Positions 7,298 through 16,490 of a stretch of 64,000 nt of DNA are shown here, piece after piece; the first letter of the stretch is position 1, and every line of letters starts with the position of its first letter. Source of the stretch: Promicromonospora sp. Populi (GTDB lineage: Bacteria; Actinomycetota; Actinomycetes; Actinomycetales; Cellulomonadaceae); contig NZ_CP163528.1 in NCBI RefSeq assembly GCF_041081105.1, forward strand, positions 3,100,001 to 3,164,000. Direction: 5' to 3'. Under the pieces are notes generated by a model. It did no database searches. It worked only from the letters and a program-made list of their open reading frames with translations, and was not told where the DNA came from. A program made the position numbers and the translations under genes.

Positions 7298-9976
7298 ATG
7301 GCCTCCTCGCTCCCCGCAGCGCCGGCGGCGGCCACGCGGCACTTCGCCGACGACCTCCGGCAGCGCTCGGACTCCGCGCTCGCCGCGCTCCTGCGCGCCC
7401 GTCCTGATCTAGCCGCCCCCTCTCCCTCGACGCTCCGCTCGCTGGCGGCCCGTGCCTCCAGCCGCACCTCGCTCGAACGCGCCCTGGCGCGCGCAGACGC
7501 ACTGACCCTGCAGGTCCTGGAGGCGGTGCTCGCCCTTGAGCCGGTCTTCTCCCCGCGGCCCGACGCCGCGGGGTCGCCGCTTCCCGGACCGCTCAGCACC
7601 ACCGTGGTCACCTGGGCGCTGGGTGGCTCGGCGGAGGACCGGCCCCGGGTCGAGGCCGCAGTGCAGCAGGCAGTCGAGCAGGCGCTGCTCTGGGACGCCG
7701 GCACCGCATCCGACGTCGAGGAGGCTGCCCCGCTCGACCCGGGAGCCGCGCCGGCCGCGCCCCTCGACCTGCGCACGGTGCCCGGGCTGGACGAGCTGCT
7801 CGGCCCCAACCCCGCGGGGTTGGGGCCGCACGTCGAACCCGTCCCGGCCGGGCTGTCCGACGCGGTCGGGCACACGCTCGGCTCCGGCTCGGAATCCGGC
7901 TCCGTCGCGGACCGGTCCGCGACCGTCGCCGCCCTGGACGCGCTCCTCACCGGCGCGCCCCCGGGAGTCCGCGCGATCCTGGACGCGCTCACCTGGGGTC
8001 CCCCGGTCGGCGTTGTGCCCGCCGCGGGTACCCGGCCGCGCGACGCCGTGAACTGGCTGGTCACGCAGCATCTGCTGATCCGGTCGGACGCCCGGCACGT
8101 GGTGCTGCCGCGGCTGGTCGGGCTGGCCCTCCGCGCCGGGCACACCCACCGCGCGCCCAGCACCCGGCCGCCCCGGCCGCAGGGCACCGCGGTGCAGACC
8201 GCTACCGCCGACGCCGAGGCCGCGAGCGCCGCGCTCGAGCTGGTCCGGCGGGTGCGCCTGCTCCGCCAGTCCTGGGACGACAGCCCGCCGTCGGTCCTGC
8301 GGGCGGGCGGCCTGGGCGTGCGCGACCTGCGCAGGGTCGCCTCCCAGCTCGAGACCGACGAGCGCGCGGCGGCCTTCGTGATCGAGATCGCCGCGCTGGC
8401 GGGTCTGGTGCGGGACGACGGCGACGCGCCGCCGTCGTACGTGCCGACCGTGACCGGCTGGGACGACCTGGACGACGCGACCCGCTGGGCGCGGCTCGTC
8501 GAGGCCTGGCTGACCTCCCGCCGCGCGCCGTGGCTCGTGGGCTCGCGCGACGACAAGGGTGCGCTCCGGGCCCCGCTGTCCCCGGACCTGCAGCGGCCGT
8601 GGGTGCCGCGCCTGCGCGACGGCGTGCTGGGGGTGCTGACGAGCGAGCCGGCCGGTGACAGCGTGCTGGCGCCGACGCCCGCCGCGCTGGTCGAGGTACT
8701 GACCTGGCACACGCCCCGCTCCGTGCCGCCCGCGAGCGCGGTCGAGGGTCTGCTGGCCGAGGCGGAGTGGCTGGGCGTGACCGGCGCCGGGGCACTCTCC
8801 ACGCCGGGCCGCTACGTGCTGGACTCGTCGCCGGGCATCCGGCTGGCCGAGGCGCTGCGCGCCGTCCTCCCGCACGAGGTGGACGAGATCCTGCTCCAGG
8901 GCGACCTCACGGGGATCGTCCCGGGCCGCCCGTCGCGCGAGCTCGCGCGGCTGCTGGAGCGGGTGACGGACATCGAGTCGCGAGGTGCGGCGACGACCGT
9001 GCGGTTCAGCCCCGCGTCGGTCACCCGGGCGCTCGACCAGGGCGAGACCGCCGACGGCCTGCTCGACGAGCTGTCCCACCGGTCCCCCGTACCCGTCCCG
9101 CAGCCCCTGGAGTACCTGGTCCGGGACACCGCGCGACGGCACGGTGCGGTACGGGTGGGCTCGGCGTCGTCGTACCTGCGTGCCGCCGACGCCACGGTGC
9201 TCGCCGGCCTGGAGCACGACCCGACGCTCGTCGGCATGAACCTGGTGCGGCTCGCGCCGACCGTGCTCGCGGCGTCCGTCCCGGCGGCCACCCTGCACGA
9301 GGCGCTCCGCAACCGCGGCCTGGTCTCGGCCCTCGAAGGGCCGGACGGCCGGGTGCTCGTCATCCGCCGGGGTGTGACGGGCCGGGCCATGCCCGCCCCC
9401 CGCTCGGCGGCGGCCATCCGGATGGGTGCCGGGTCCGACGTCGCCACGCGTGCCCCCGATCCTGAGGCGCTGGTCGCCGACCTGCGTGCCGTCGAGGTCG
9501 CGGCCCGCGCGGGTGCTCGCGCCCGCGCGGACGCCGCCGAGGTGGCGCGGTCCGTGACGGCGAGCGACGGCATCCCGCTGCGCGGCTATCGCGTGGTGGG
9601 CAGGCAGTCGCCTGCCGAGCCGACGCCGCGGCCGGGCTCTCCGCTGACGGCTCCGCCGGCAGCGCTGACGCCTGCGGCACCGGCTGCTCCGGCCGCACCA
9701 ACCGCTCCGCCATCGACGAACGGCGCCGCCCCGGACGACGACGCGGGAACACAGCACCCCGCTGACGGGTTGGCACTTCTGCGCGACGCGCTCCGCGACG
9801 GCTCCACCGTGATCGTCGAGGTGGCCGGACACACCGGCCGGCTGGAGCGCCGCGAGCTGAAGCCCCTGAACCTCGACGGCGGCAGGCTCCGCGCGCTCGA
9901 CCCGGACCGAGAGGCCGAGCTGACGATCGCCGTCCACCGCATCGCGTCGGTCCTGCCGACGTCATCCACGAAATAA
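7298..9976 (+). CDS. Helicase-associated domain protein (XPB/Ssl2 N-terminal-like)
   Basis: 892 aa. Matches the actinobacterial helicase C-terminal/associated domain family encoded next to XPB: an N-terminal LRARPDLAAPSPSTLRSLAA winged-helix-like repeat, a central region, and a late LEHDPTLVGMNLVRLAPTVL / RGLVSALEGPDGRVLVIRRG block. The C-terminus (~690-800) is Pro/Ala-rich, followed by a conserved-looking LERRELKPLNLDGGRLRALD tail similar to WYL-type ends. Start ATG at 7298 has TAACAT at 7285-7290, spacing 7 (leaderless pattern). It lies 42 nt before xpb and probably partners it. Two perfect palindromes fall in its coding sequence. Confidence 0.82.
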   Translation: MASSLPAAPAAATRHFADDLRQRSDSALAALLRARPDLAAPSPSTLRSLAARASSRTSLERALARADALTLQVLEAVLALEPVFSPRPDAAGSPLPGPLSTTVVTWALGGSAEDRPRVEAAVQQAVEQALLWDAGTASDVEEAAPLDPGAAPAAPLDLRTVPGLDELLGPNPAGLGPHVEPVPAGLSDAVGHTLGSGSESGSVADRSATVAALDALLTGAPPGVRAILDALTWGPPVGVVPAAGTRPRDAVNWLVTQHLLIRSDARHVVLPRLVGLALRAGHTHRAPSTRPPRPQGTAVQTATADAEAASAALELVRRVRLLRQSWDDSPPSVLRAGGLGVRDLRRVASQLETDERAAAFVIEIAALAGLVRDDGDAPPSYVPTVTGWDDLDDATRWARLVEAWLTSRRAPWLVGSRDDKGALRAPLSPDLQRPWVPRLRDGVLGVLTSEPAGDSVLAPTPAALVEVLTWHTPRSVPPASAVEGLLAEAEWLGVTGAGALSTPGRYVLDSSPGIRLAEALRAVLPHEVDEILLQGDLTGIVPGRPSRELARLLERVTDIESRGAATTVRFSPASVTRALDQGETADGLLDELSHRSPVPVPQPLEYLVRDTARRHGAVRVGSASSYLRAADATVLAGLEHDPTLVGMNLVRLAPTVLAASVPAATLHEALRNRGLVSALEGPDGRVLVIRRGVTGRAMPAPRSAAAIRMGAGSDVATRAPDPEALVADLRAVEVAARAGARARADAAEVARSVTASDGIPLRGYRVVGRQSPAEPTPRPGSPLTAPPAALTPAAPAAPAAPTAPPSTNGAAPDDDAGTQHPADGLALLRDALRDGSTVIVEVAGHTGRLERRELKPLNLDGGRLRALDPDREAELTIAVHRIASVLPTSSTK
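7801..7828. repeat. 28-bp perfect palindrome inside coding sequence
   Basis: CGGCCCCAACCCCG followed immediately by its exact reverse complement CGGGGTTGGGGCCG. In frame it encodes LGPNPAGLGP within a low-complexity stretch. Confidence 0.9.
7904..7923. repeat. 20-bp perfect palindrome inside coding sequence
   Basis: GTCGCGGACCGGTCCGCGAC, self-complementary over 20 bp, 75 bp after the 28-bp palindrome in the same gene. Confidence 0.85.
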
Positions 9977-10018
9977 GCCGCAGCGCAGGACCTAAGAGCA
10001 GAACTTGAGGGAGTCTCC

Positions 10019-11716
10019 ATGCCCGACGGCCCGTTAATCGTGCAGAGCGACAAGACGCTCCTGCTGGAGGTTGACCACCCGAGCGCCGAGCTGGCGCGCC
10101 GCTCGATCGCGCCGTTCGCCGAGCTGGAGCGTGCGCCCGAGCACGTGCACACCTACCGCCTCACGGCGCTGGGCCTGTGGAACGCGCGCGCGGCCGGCCA
10201 CGACGCGGAGCAGGTGGTGAGCACGCTGCTGGAGTTCAGCCGCTACCCGGTGCCGCACGCGCTGCTGGTCGACGTCGCCGAGACGATGGCTCGCTACGGG
10301 CGCCTCCAGCTTGTACAGGACCCGGCGCACGGCCTCGTGCTGCGCACCACCGACCGGGCGGTCCTTGCGGAGGTGCTGAAGTCGCGGCGCACCGCGGGCC
10401 TGGTCGGCGAGCGGCTGGACGAGTCCACGGTCCTGGTGCACCCCTCCGAGCGCGGCCACCTCAAGCAGGTCCTGCTCAAGCTCGGCTGGCCGGCCGAGGA
10501 CCTCGCAGGCTACGTCGACGGCGAGAAGCACCCGATCGAGCTGAACCACACCACCGAGCCGCGCACCCCGAACGAGCAGGCGGCCACCTGGGAGTTGCGG
10601 CCGTACCAGGCGCAGGCCGTGGACGGTTTCTGGCACGGCGGCTCAGGCGTCGTGGTGCTGCCCTGCGGCGCCGGCAAGACGATCGTGGGCGCCGGCGCGA
10701 TGGCGAAGTCGGGCACGACGACGCTCATCCTGGTCACCAACACCGTCAGCGCGCGCCAGTGGCGCGACGAGCTGGTGCGCCGCACGAGCCTCACCGAGGA
10801 CGAGATCGGCGAGTACTCCGGCGCCCGCAAGGAGATCAAGCCGGTCACGATCGCGACCTACCAGGTGCTCACCACCAAGCGGAAGGGCGTCTACACGCAC
10901 CTCGAGCTGCTCGACGCCCGCGACTGGGGCCTCGTCCTGTACGACGAGGTGCACCTGCTCCCGGCCCCGGTCTTCCGGATGACGGCGGACCTCCAGGCCC
11001 GACGCCGGCTCGGCCTGACCGCCACGCTGGTGCGGGAGGACGGCCGCGAGGACGAGGTGTTCAGCCTGATCGGGCCCAAGCGGTTCGACGCGCCGTGGAA
11101 GGACATCGAGGCGCAGGGCTACATCGCGCCCGCCGACTGCGTCGAGGTCCGGCTCACGCTCCCGGAGAGCGAGCGCATGACGTACGCGACGGCCGAGCTG
11201 GAGGACAAGTACCGGCTCGCCGCATCGGCGTCGGGCAAGAAGAAGGTGGTGGAGCAGATAGTGGCGCGCCACCCGGACGACCAGGTGCTCGTCATCGGGC
11301 AGTACCTCGACCAGCTCGAGGAGCTGGCCGAGCACCTCGGTGCGCCGATCATCACCGGGGCGACCACGAACAAGGAGCGGCAGCGGCTGTTCGGCGCGTT
11401 CCGTGAGGGCGAGATCTCGCGCCTCGTGGTGAGCAAGGTCGCCAACTACTCGGTGGACCTGCCGGAGGCGTCGGTGGCGATCCAGGTGTCGGGGTCCTTC
11501 GGGTCGCGGCAGGAGGAGGCGCAGCGCCTCGGCCGCATCATGCGGCCCAAGGCGGACGGCCGCACCGCGCACTTCTACGCGGTGGTCGCGCGGGACACCG
11601 TGGACCAGGACTTCGCGGCCCACCGCCAGCGGTTCCTGGCCGAGCAGGGGTACGCGTACCGGATCCTGGACGCCGAGGATCTGGACGGGTCGCCGGCCGA
11701 TTCCCCGGCCCCCTGA
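10019..11716 (+). CDS. DNA repair helicase XPB, actinobacterial type
   Basis: 565 aa superfamily-2 3'-5' helicase. Visible motifs: N-terminal damage-recognition-like region, then RPYQAQAVDGFW (Q motif), GAGKT at 217-221 (Walker A), YDEVH (DEAH-type box II), GLTATLVREDGRED (motif III plus the XPB RED element), and IQVSGSFGSRQEEAQRLGRI (motifs V-VI). The length is typical for bacterial XPB, which unwinds DNA in repair. It is preceded by its helicase-associated partner. The start ATG follows TTGAGGGAG, a good ribosome-binding site. Confidence 0.95.
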   Translation: MPDGPLIVQSDKTLLLEVDHPSAELARRSIAPFAELERAPEHVHTYRLTALGLWNARAAGHDAEQVVSTLLEFSRYPVPHALLVDVAETMARYGRLQLVQDPAHGLVLRTTDRAVLAEVLKSRRTAGLVGERLDESTVLVHPSERGHLKQVLLKLGWPAEDLAGYVDGEKHPIELNHTTEPRTPNEQAATWELRPYQAQAVDGFWHGGSGVVVLPCGAGKTIVGAGAMAKSGTTTLILVTNTVSARQWRDELVRRTSLTEDEIGEYSGARKEIKPVTIATYQVLTTKRKGVYTHLELLDARDWGLVLYDEVHLLPAPVFRMTADLQARRRLGLTATLVREDGREDEVFSLIGPKRFDAPWKDIEAQGYIAPADCVEVRLTLPESERMTYATAELEDKYRLAASASGKKKVVEQIVARHPDDQVLVIGQYLDQLEELAEHLGAPIITGATTNKERQRLFGAFREGEISRLVVSKVANYSVDLPEASVAIQVSGSFGSRQEEAQRLGRIMRPKADGRTAHFYAVVARDTVDQDFAAHRQRFLAEQGYAYRILDAEDLDGSPADSPAP

Positions 11717-11840
11717 CATCGCACCTGGTCAGGGTATGAAAATGTGCTTCACGCCGAGCGCTTTCCTGAGGATTCGTTGCAGGTCCGTGGCGCCACCGTC
11801 TCGGATTGCGGTGTCTTGAACCCGGGGTGACGATCAGGGC

Positions 11841-14027
11841 GTGATCGAGTCCCCAGAAAGACGCGAGCATCCACATCATCCCGCCCCCCGGGCTTCCGGG
11901 GGTTGGGTCGTCGTGGCCTTCGCAGGCCTCGTCGGAGTTGTACTCGCGGCCACCTCCCAGGCCGCCAACGCGACGGAGTCGTCCCCGCCGACGGAGCCGA
12001 TGCCGTCCGTGTCGCCGCGCCTGTCCGCGGCCACGCAGGCAGAGCTCATGTCTGACGTGCTGCCGGCCTCGCCGCCGATCACCCTCACCGACTCCGTGAC
12101 CGACGGCGCGGGTGTGCTCAGCGACGCCGAGCGCCAGGAGGTGCGGGACGCCGTCGACCGGCTCGCCGACGAGTCGGACCTGCGCATGTTCGTCGTCTAC
12201 ATCGAGAGCTTCGACGGCACCGAACCCGTGGACTGGGCCAACGCGAGCGCCAACCGGTCCGGGCTCGGCACCGACGACCTGCTCCTCGCCGTCGCCACCG
12301 TCGACCACGAGTTCGGCCTGTCGGCGGACACCAACGTCCAGCTCACGTCCGGTGATATCGGCCGGATCAACAACGTCGTGGCCTCCGCGGTCGAGGACGA
12401 GCAGTGGACCCCCGCCGCGATCGACGCCGCCGACACCGTCCGCCGGGCCACCGCGGGCGCGACCAGCCCGCTGCTGGTGGCAGGCATCATCCTGGCCGCG
12501 GTGCTGGTGCTCGGCGCGGTCGGGTATGCCCTGTGGCGCTTCGCCGTCCCGCGCCTGCTGGCGCGCCTGTCGGCGCGCTTCTCGTCACGCGGGCTGCCGC
12601 ACCTGGGGCGGCACGCGGACAGTCTCCCCGCCTCCGGCGGGGGACAGTCCGACCTGCTCGCCGGCCTGTCTCTCACCGAGCTCGACGAGCGGGCGGCCGC
12701 CGCCCTCGTCGGTATCGACGACGCGCTGAAGACCTGCGATCAGGAGCTCGGCTTCGCTCGCGCGGAGCTGGGCGCCGACGCGACCCGGGACTTCGAGCTG
12801 ATCCTGGCGCACGCCGCCGACGACGTCCGGCAGGCGTTCGCGATCCGGCAGGAGCTGGACACCGAGCCCGAGGACTCCGACCGGCGGGCGCGCCTGGTCC
12901 GGGTGGTCGCGCTGTGCGAGAACGCCGCGGACACGCTGGACGCCCGCACCCGTGCCTTCGACGACCTGCGCCGCCTGCAGCAGCGCGCACCCGAGCTGCT
13001 GGCCGACGTGCGCACCCGCGGGCCCGAGGTCACCAGCCGGGTGCGCCTCGCCCGCACCACGCTGGGGCAGATCGCGAAGATGTACCCGGCGGACACGCTG
13101 GCGATGGTGTCGGGCAACCCGGAGCAGGCCGAGCTGCTGCTCGCCAACGCGAAGGAGGCGGTCGCCGCCGGGCGGTCGGCCCTGGAGGCCGGGCAGAAGG
13201 CAGTGGCGGTCGCGCACGCCCGCGGCGCGCAGAACGCCCTCGGGCAGGCGGTCATGCTGCTCGACGCCGTCGACGCCGCCGCCGTCCATTTGGAGGAGGC
13301 CACCAGCCGGCTCGACAGGTCGATTGCGTCGCTCACCCAGAACGTGACCTTCGCGCGGGCGGTCGAGGGCGACTTCCGGGTCACCCTCGCGCGGACCGCC
13401 GCCCAGGCCTCGCTCAAGCACGTCGAGGTGACGCGCGACGGCGGCGACCCGCTCGCCGGGCTGCAGCGCATCGCCGCGGCAGAGGCCGCGCTCGACGCCG
13501 CCCTGGCCGGCACCCGGGACACCACCGAGGTAGCGGCCCGAGCGTCCGCGCTGCTACGCGACACCCTCCGCCGGGTCGACGCGCAGCTGCGCCAGACTGC
13601 CGACTTCGTCGCCACGCGCCGCGGGGCAGTGGGCTCGACGGCGCGCACGCGGCTCGCGGAGGCGGTCCGGCTGGCCGACGCCGCCCGCTCGCTCCAGCCG
13701 ACCAGCCCGGCCGCGGCGCTCGGAGAGGCCCAGCACGCGAGCACGCTCGTGCAGGAGGCCGCGCGGCTCGCCCGCGAGGATGCCGACGCCGTCGTGGCGG
13801 CCGGCTCTGCCGAGTCGGAGGCCTCCGACGCGAACGGGCCGATCACCGGCGGCATGATGCTCGGCGGGATCCTGCTCGACCCGCATCTCGTCCGCTCCCG
13901 CAACCGGCGCGCCACCTCGGCACGCATCGGCGGCGGGTTCGGCGGGGGCGGGTTCGGCGGCGGACGCCCCGCCGAGCTCAGGAAGCTGGGCACGGTCCGC
14001 GCCTGGTGGCCGGCACCGGCGAGATGA
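11841..14027 (+). CDS. TPM-domain membrane protein with long coiled-coil region
   Basis: 728 aa. Signal-anchor-like segment at ~20-40 (VVVAFAGLVGVVLAATSQAA), an extracytoplasmic TPM (YgcG-type) domain at ~75-200 (VTDGAGVLSDAERQEVRDAV ... MFVVYIESF), a membrane helix at ~212-235, then ~430 residues of Ala/Leu/Arg-rich cytoplasmic heptad-like sequence and a Gly-rich tail (GGGFGGGGFGGG). Related proteins usually end in a Gly/Ser/Arg-rich RF tail; this one ends AWWPAPAR. Start is a GTG with weak upstream signals. Function is unknown; TPM proteins have been linked to membrane-protein turnover and phosphatase activity. Confidence 0.8.
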   Translation: MIESPERREHPHHPAPRASGGWVVVAFAGLVGVVLAATSQAANATESSPPTEPMPSVSPRLSAATQAELMSDVLPASPPITLTDSVTDGAGVLSDAERQEVRDAVDRLADESDLRMFVVYIESFDGTEPVDWANASANRSGLGTDDLLLAVATVDHEFGLSADTNVQLTSGDIGRINNVVASAVEDEQWTPAAIDAADTVRRATAGATSPLLVAGIILAAVLVLGAVGYALWRFAVPRLLARLSARFSSRGLPHLGRHADSLPASGGGQSDLLAGLSLTELDERAAAALVGIDDALKTCDQELGFARAELGADATRDFELILAHAADDVRQAFAIRQELDTEPEDSDRRARLVRVVALCENAADTLDARTRAFDDLRRLQQRAPELLADVRTRGPEVTSRVRLARTTLGQIAKMYPADTLAMVSGNPEQAELLLANAKEAVAAGRSALEAGQKAVAVAHARGAQNALGQAVMLLDAVDAAAVHLEEATSRLDRSIASLTQNVTFARAVEGDFRVTLARTAAQASLKHVEVTRDGGDPLAGLQRIAAAEAALDAALAGTRDTTEVAARASALLRDTLRRVDAQLRQTADFVATRRGAVGSTARTRLAEAVRLADAARSLQPTSPAAALGEAQHASTLVQEAARLAREDADAVVAAGSAESEASDANGPITGGMMLGGILLDPHLVRSRNRRATSARIGGGFGGGGFGGGRPAELRKLGTVRAWWPAPAR

Positions 14028-14144
14028 GCCGATTCACGTGACCTTTCCCGTGGTCAGCGGAATGTCTGAACAGCGGTAATTTTTGAACCGCCGATCTCCA
14101 GATTCTCTGCCGATCACACGGCCAAACCACTCCGGAAGGTCATC

Positions 14145-14957
14145 GTGAAGAAGCTCGCCCTGCCCGCCGTCCTGCTCCTCGCCCCGTTGCTCGCGTCCTG
14201 CGCGTCGGGTACCTCCGCCGACGGCGAGACGTCCGCACCCCCGCCGCCGCCGGCCGGTGAGGTGCACTGGTCCTACGCCGGGGATGCGGGCCCGGACGAG
14301 TGGGGCCAGCTCTCCGACGAGTTCGTCGAGTGCTCGGCCGGTACGGCGCAGTCCCCCATCGACCTGCCGGACCACGCCGAGCAGCAGACGACCGAGCCCC
14401 CGACGATCACGGCGTGGCCCACCGTCGGCGAGTCGGTGGACACCGGTCACACGATCCAGCTCGTGCCCGACGGCGACGCGTCGGAGGTCGAGTGGAAGGA
14501 CGAAGAGTTCGAGCTCGCCCAGGTGCACTTCCACATGCCGTCGGAGCACACGGTCGAGGGCGAGGTGCTGGACGCCGAGTTCCACTTCGTCCACACCACC
14601 GAGGAGGGACAGGCACTCGTCATCGGGGTCCTCGCCGAGGAGAGCAGCACTGAGAACGAGGCCTGGCAGCCGTTCATCGACGGCGCGGCCGAGCCGGGCA
14701 CCGAGGACCTGCCGCTAGACGTCGCAGCGATGCTGCCGACCGACCCGACGTTCGAGGAGTACACGGGCAGCCTCACGGCCCCGCCGTGCACCGAGGGCGT
14801 CGAGTGGGTCGTCTACCACGAACCCATCGAGCTGTCCGCGGAGCAGATCGCCGTGCTCAAGGACGCGTACGACCACACCGCGCGGCCGACCCAGGCGCAG
14901 GGCGACCGCGTCGTGTACGAGGGCACCATCGACGTGGAGCAGGAGCTCGCGCACTGA
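14145..14957 (+). CDS. Alpha-class carbonic anhydrase lipoprotein
   Basis: 270 aa. A lipoprotein signal (lipobox LLASC, Cys19) is followed by a Pro-rich linker and an alpha-CA domain. The zinc ligands are visible as HFH (His128, His130) and the His of AEFHF (His147); QSPIDL, TAPPCTEGVEWVVY and the DEWGQLS N-terminal element are also family hallmarks. It should hydrate CO2 to bicarbonate outside the membrane. GTG start preceded by GGAAGG. It faces the NYN gene across a long hairpin. Confidence 0.93.
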   Translation: MKKLALPAVLLLAPLLASCASGTSADGETSAPPPPPAGEVHWSYAGDAGPDEWGQLSDEFVECSAGTAQSPIDLPDHAEQQTTEPPTITAWPTVGESVDTGHTIQLVPDGDASEVEWKDEEFELAQVHFHMPSEHTVEGEVLDAEFHFVHTTEEGQALVIGVLAEESSTENEAWQPFIDGAAEPGTEDLPLDVAAMLPTDPTFEEYTGSLTAPPCTEGVEWVVYHEPIELSAEQIAVLKDAYDHTARPTQAQGDRVVYEGTIDVEQELAH

Positions 14958-14973
14958 CGCCGAACGCGCACTG

Positions 14974-15047
14974 ACTGCCGAAGTAGAGCGCCTGTCGGGG
15001 TCTCCCTCGTGGCATGGAGACCCGGGCAGGCGCTCTACTTCGGCAGT
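14974..15047. terminator. Long bidirectional hairpin between convergent genes
   Basis: Perfect 21-bp arms (14974-14994 and 15027-15047) with an inner 8-bp stem GGGTCTCC/GGAGACCC in the loop. There is no T-tract. It sits exactly between the carbonic anhydrase stop and the stop of the opposing NYN gene. Confidence 0.75.
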
Positions 15048-15052
15048 ACCGG

Positions 15053-15646
15053 CTACAGGTACCGCAGCGGGTCGAACTCCTCGATCGGGATGATGCGGAC
15101 GCGCGGCAGCATCGTGGTGAAGGCGTCGGAGTCGGCCTCCAGGTCGTACATGACCAGGCCGCGCTGCTCCAGGTCCGTGAACCGGGCGTTGACGAACTCG
15201 CGGAAGCCCAGCAGCCCCACGCGGCGGTCGTCGTCGTCGAGCAGCGCCTCGATCTGCGGCAGGAAGTCGCCGTCATGGCTCGCGAGCAGCACGTCCCCGG
15301 GGCGGTCCAGCAGCGCGTCGAGGGTGCGCTGGATACCGACGTCGACGACCTTCTCCGAGCCCTGCGCCGCCAGGGGGATCGGCTTGTAGCCCATGGCAAG
15401 CAGGGCCTGCACGAACGGCATCGGCATCTGGCCGGAGGTCGCGTTCAGGAAGAAGAGCGGTACGACTTCCTGCGACCACACCTTCTGCGCGAACGCCGAG
15501 ATGCGGTCCCAGCGGGGACGCTCCTCCGGGGCCGGACGGCGGTTCAGCACATTCATACCGAGCGTGGCGTCGATGTTCTCACCGTCGACGATGAGATACG
15601 TGCGCCGGGGCGTCTGCCCTGGAACCTGCGGGGACGGTGCTGACAT
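15053..15646 (-). CDS. NYN-domain (LabA/DUF88-type) putative ribonuclease
   Basis: 197 aa. NYN/PIN-like fold: YLIVDGENIDATLG (first acidic residue, N-terminal strand), VDVGIQRTLDALL and LLASHDGDFLPQIEALLD (downstream conserved Asp residues for metal binding), then VGLLGFREFVNARF. These are the acidic residues expected in metal-dependent RNA-cleaving NYN proteins; the substrate is unknown. Start taken at ATG 15644-15646, with TACGCT on the coding strand (15654-15659) 7 nt upstream; the longer open frame would extend through this promoter. Confidence 0.87.
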   Translation of the reverse strand: MSAPSPQVPGQTPRRTYLIVDGENIDATLGMNVLNRRPAPEERPRWDRISAFAQKVWSQEVVPLFFLNATSGQMPMPFVQALLAMGYKPIPLAAQGSEKVVDVGIQRTLDALLDRPGDVLLASHDGDFLPQIEALLDDDDRRVGLLGFREFVNARFTDLEQRGLVMYDLEADSDAFTTMLPRVRIIPIEEFDPLRYL

Positions 15647-15764
15647 GACTACCAGCGTAGCCGTCGGGCGGGTCCCGGACCGGACTTGTACGCCACCCGT
15701 AACCAGGGGCAATTTCTCCGAAAAAACTCAGGCAGCGTCCAGGAATCGGCCGCACACTTAATGC

Positions 15765-16490
15765 ATGGCTACTCCTGAGGCGCGTCTCGTCGTGGTCGAC
15801 GACGAACCGAACATCCGCGAGCTCCTGTCCACCTCCCTGCGATTCGCGGGTTTCGAGGTACATGCCGCCGCGGACGGCAACGGCGCCCTCCAGCTGGTCC
15901 GCGACGTCGAGCCGGACCTCGTTGTGCTCGACGTGATGCTCCCCGACATGGACGGCTTCACCGTGACGCGCCGCATGCGTGCCACCGGCCGGCACACGCC
16001 CGTGGTCTTCCTCACCGCGAAGGACGACACCCAGGACAAGGTGCAGGGCCTCACCGTGGGCGGCGACGACTACGTGACCAAGCCGTTCAGCCTCGAAGAG
16101 GTGGTGGCGCGGATCCGCGCGGTGCTGCGCCGCACGGGTGTGCCCGCGCCGGAGGAGGAAGCGGTGCTGCACGTCGGCGACCTGGAGATGGACGAGGACT
16201 CGCACGAGGTGCGCCGCGCGGGTGTCGAGGTGGACCTGTCCCCCACGGAGTTCAAGCTGCTGCGCTACCTCATGCTCAACTCCGGCCGGGTCCTGTCCAA
16301 GGCGCAGATCCTGGACCACGTGTGGCAGTACGACTGGGGCGGCGACGCGAACATCGTGGAGTCCTACATCTCGTACCTGCGGCGCAAGATCGACACGCTG
16401 GAGGTCGAGGGTGAGACCCTGCCCCCGCTGATCCACACGAAGCGCGGTGTGGGGTACCTGCTGCGCGCTCCGCAGCCCGCCCGTGCTTAA
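15765..16490 (+). CDS. OmpR/PhoB-family response regulator
   Basis: 241 aa. Receiver domain with acidic pair Asp12-Asp13, phosphoacceptor Asp56 (LVVLDVMLP) and Lys106 (VTKPFS); then a winged-helix DNA-binding domain ending HTKRGVGYLL. It pairs with the overlapping histidine kinase downstream. The start has no clear Shine-Dalgarno; TTAAT lies just upstream in a relatively A/T-rich 100-bp divergent region. The stimulus is unknown. Confidence 0.95.
   Translation: MATPEARLVVVDDEPNIRELLSTSLRFAGFEVHAAADGNGALQLVRDVEPDLVVLDVMLPDMDGFTVTRRMRATGRHTPVVFLTAKDDTQDKVQGLTVGGDDYVTKPFSLEEVVARIRAVLRRTGVPAPEEEAVLHVGDLEMDEDSHEVRRAGVEVDLSPTEFKLLRYLMLNSGRVLSKAQILDHVWQYDWGGDANIVESYISYLRRKIDTLEVEGETLPPLIHTKRGVGYLLRAPQPARA

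Noticed and set aside
5755-8802. 1015-codon minus-strand frame across the TetR, epimerase and helicase-associated genes
   Set aside because: It overlaps three well-supported genes and the operator region and has a low-complexity Ser/Arg/Pro translation.
12617-12649. 8-bp direct repeat GGACAGTC flanking a small hairpin in the TPM gene
   Set aside because: It looks like a target-site duplication, but the 25-bp period is not a multiple of three and the arms are only 7 bp; chance is sufficient.
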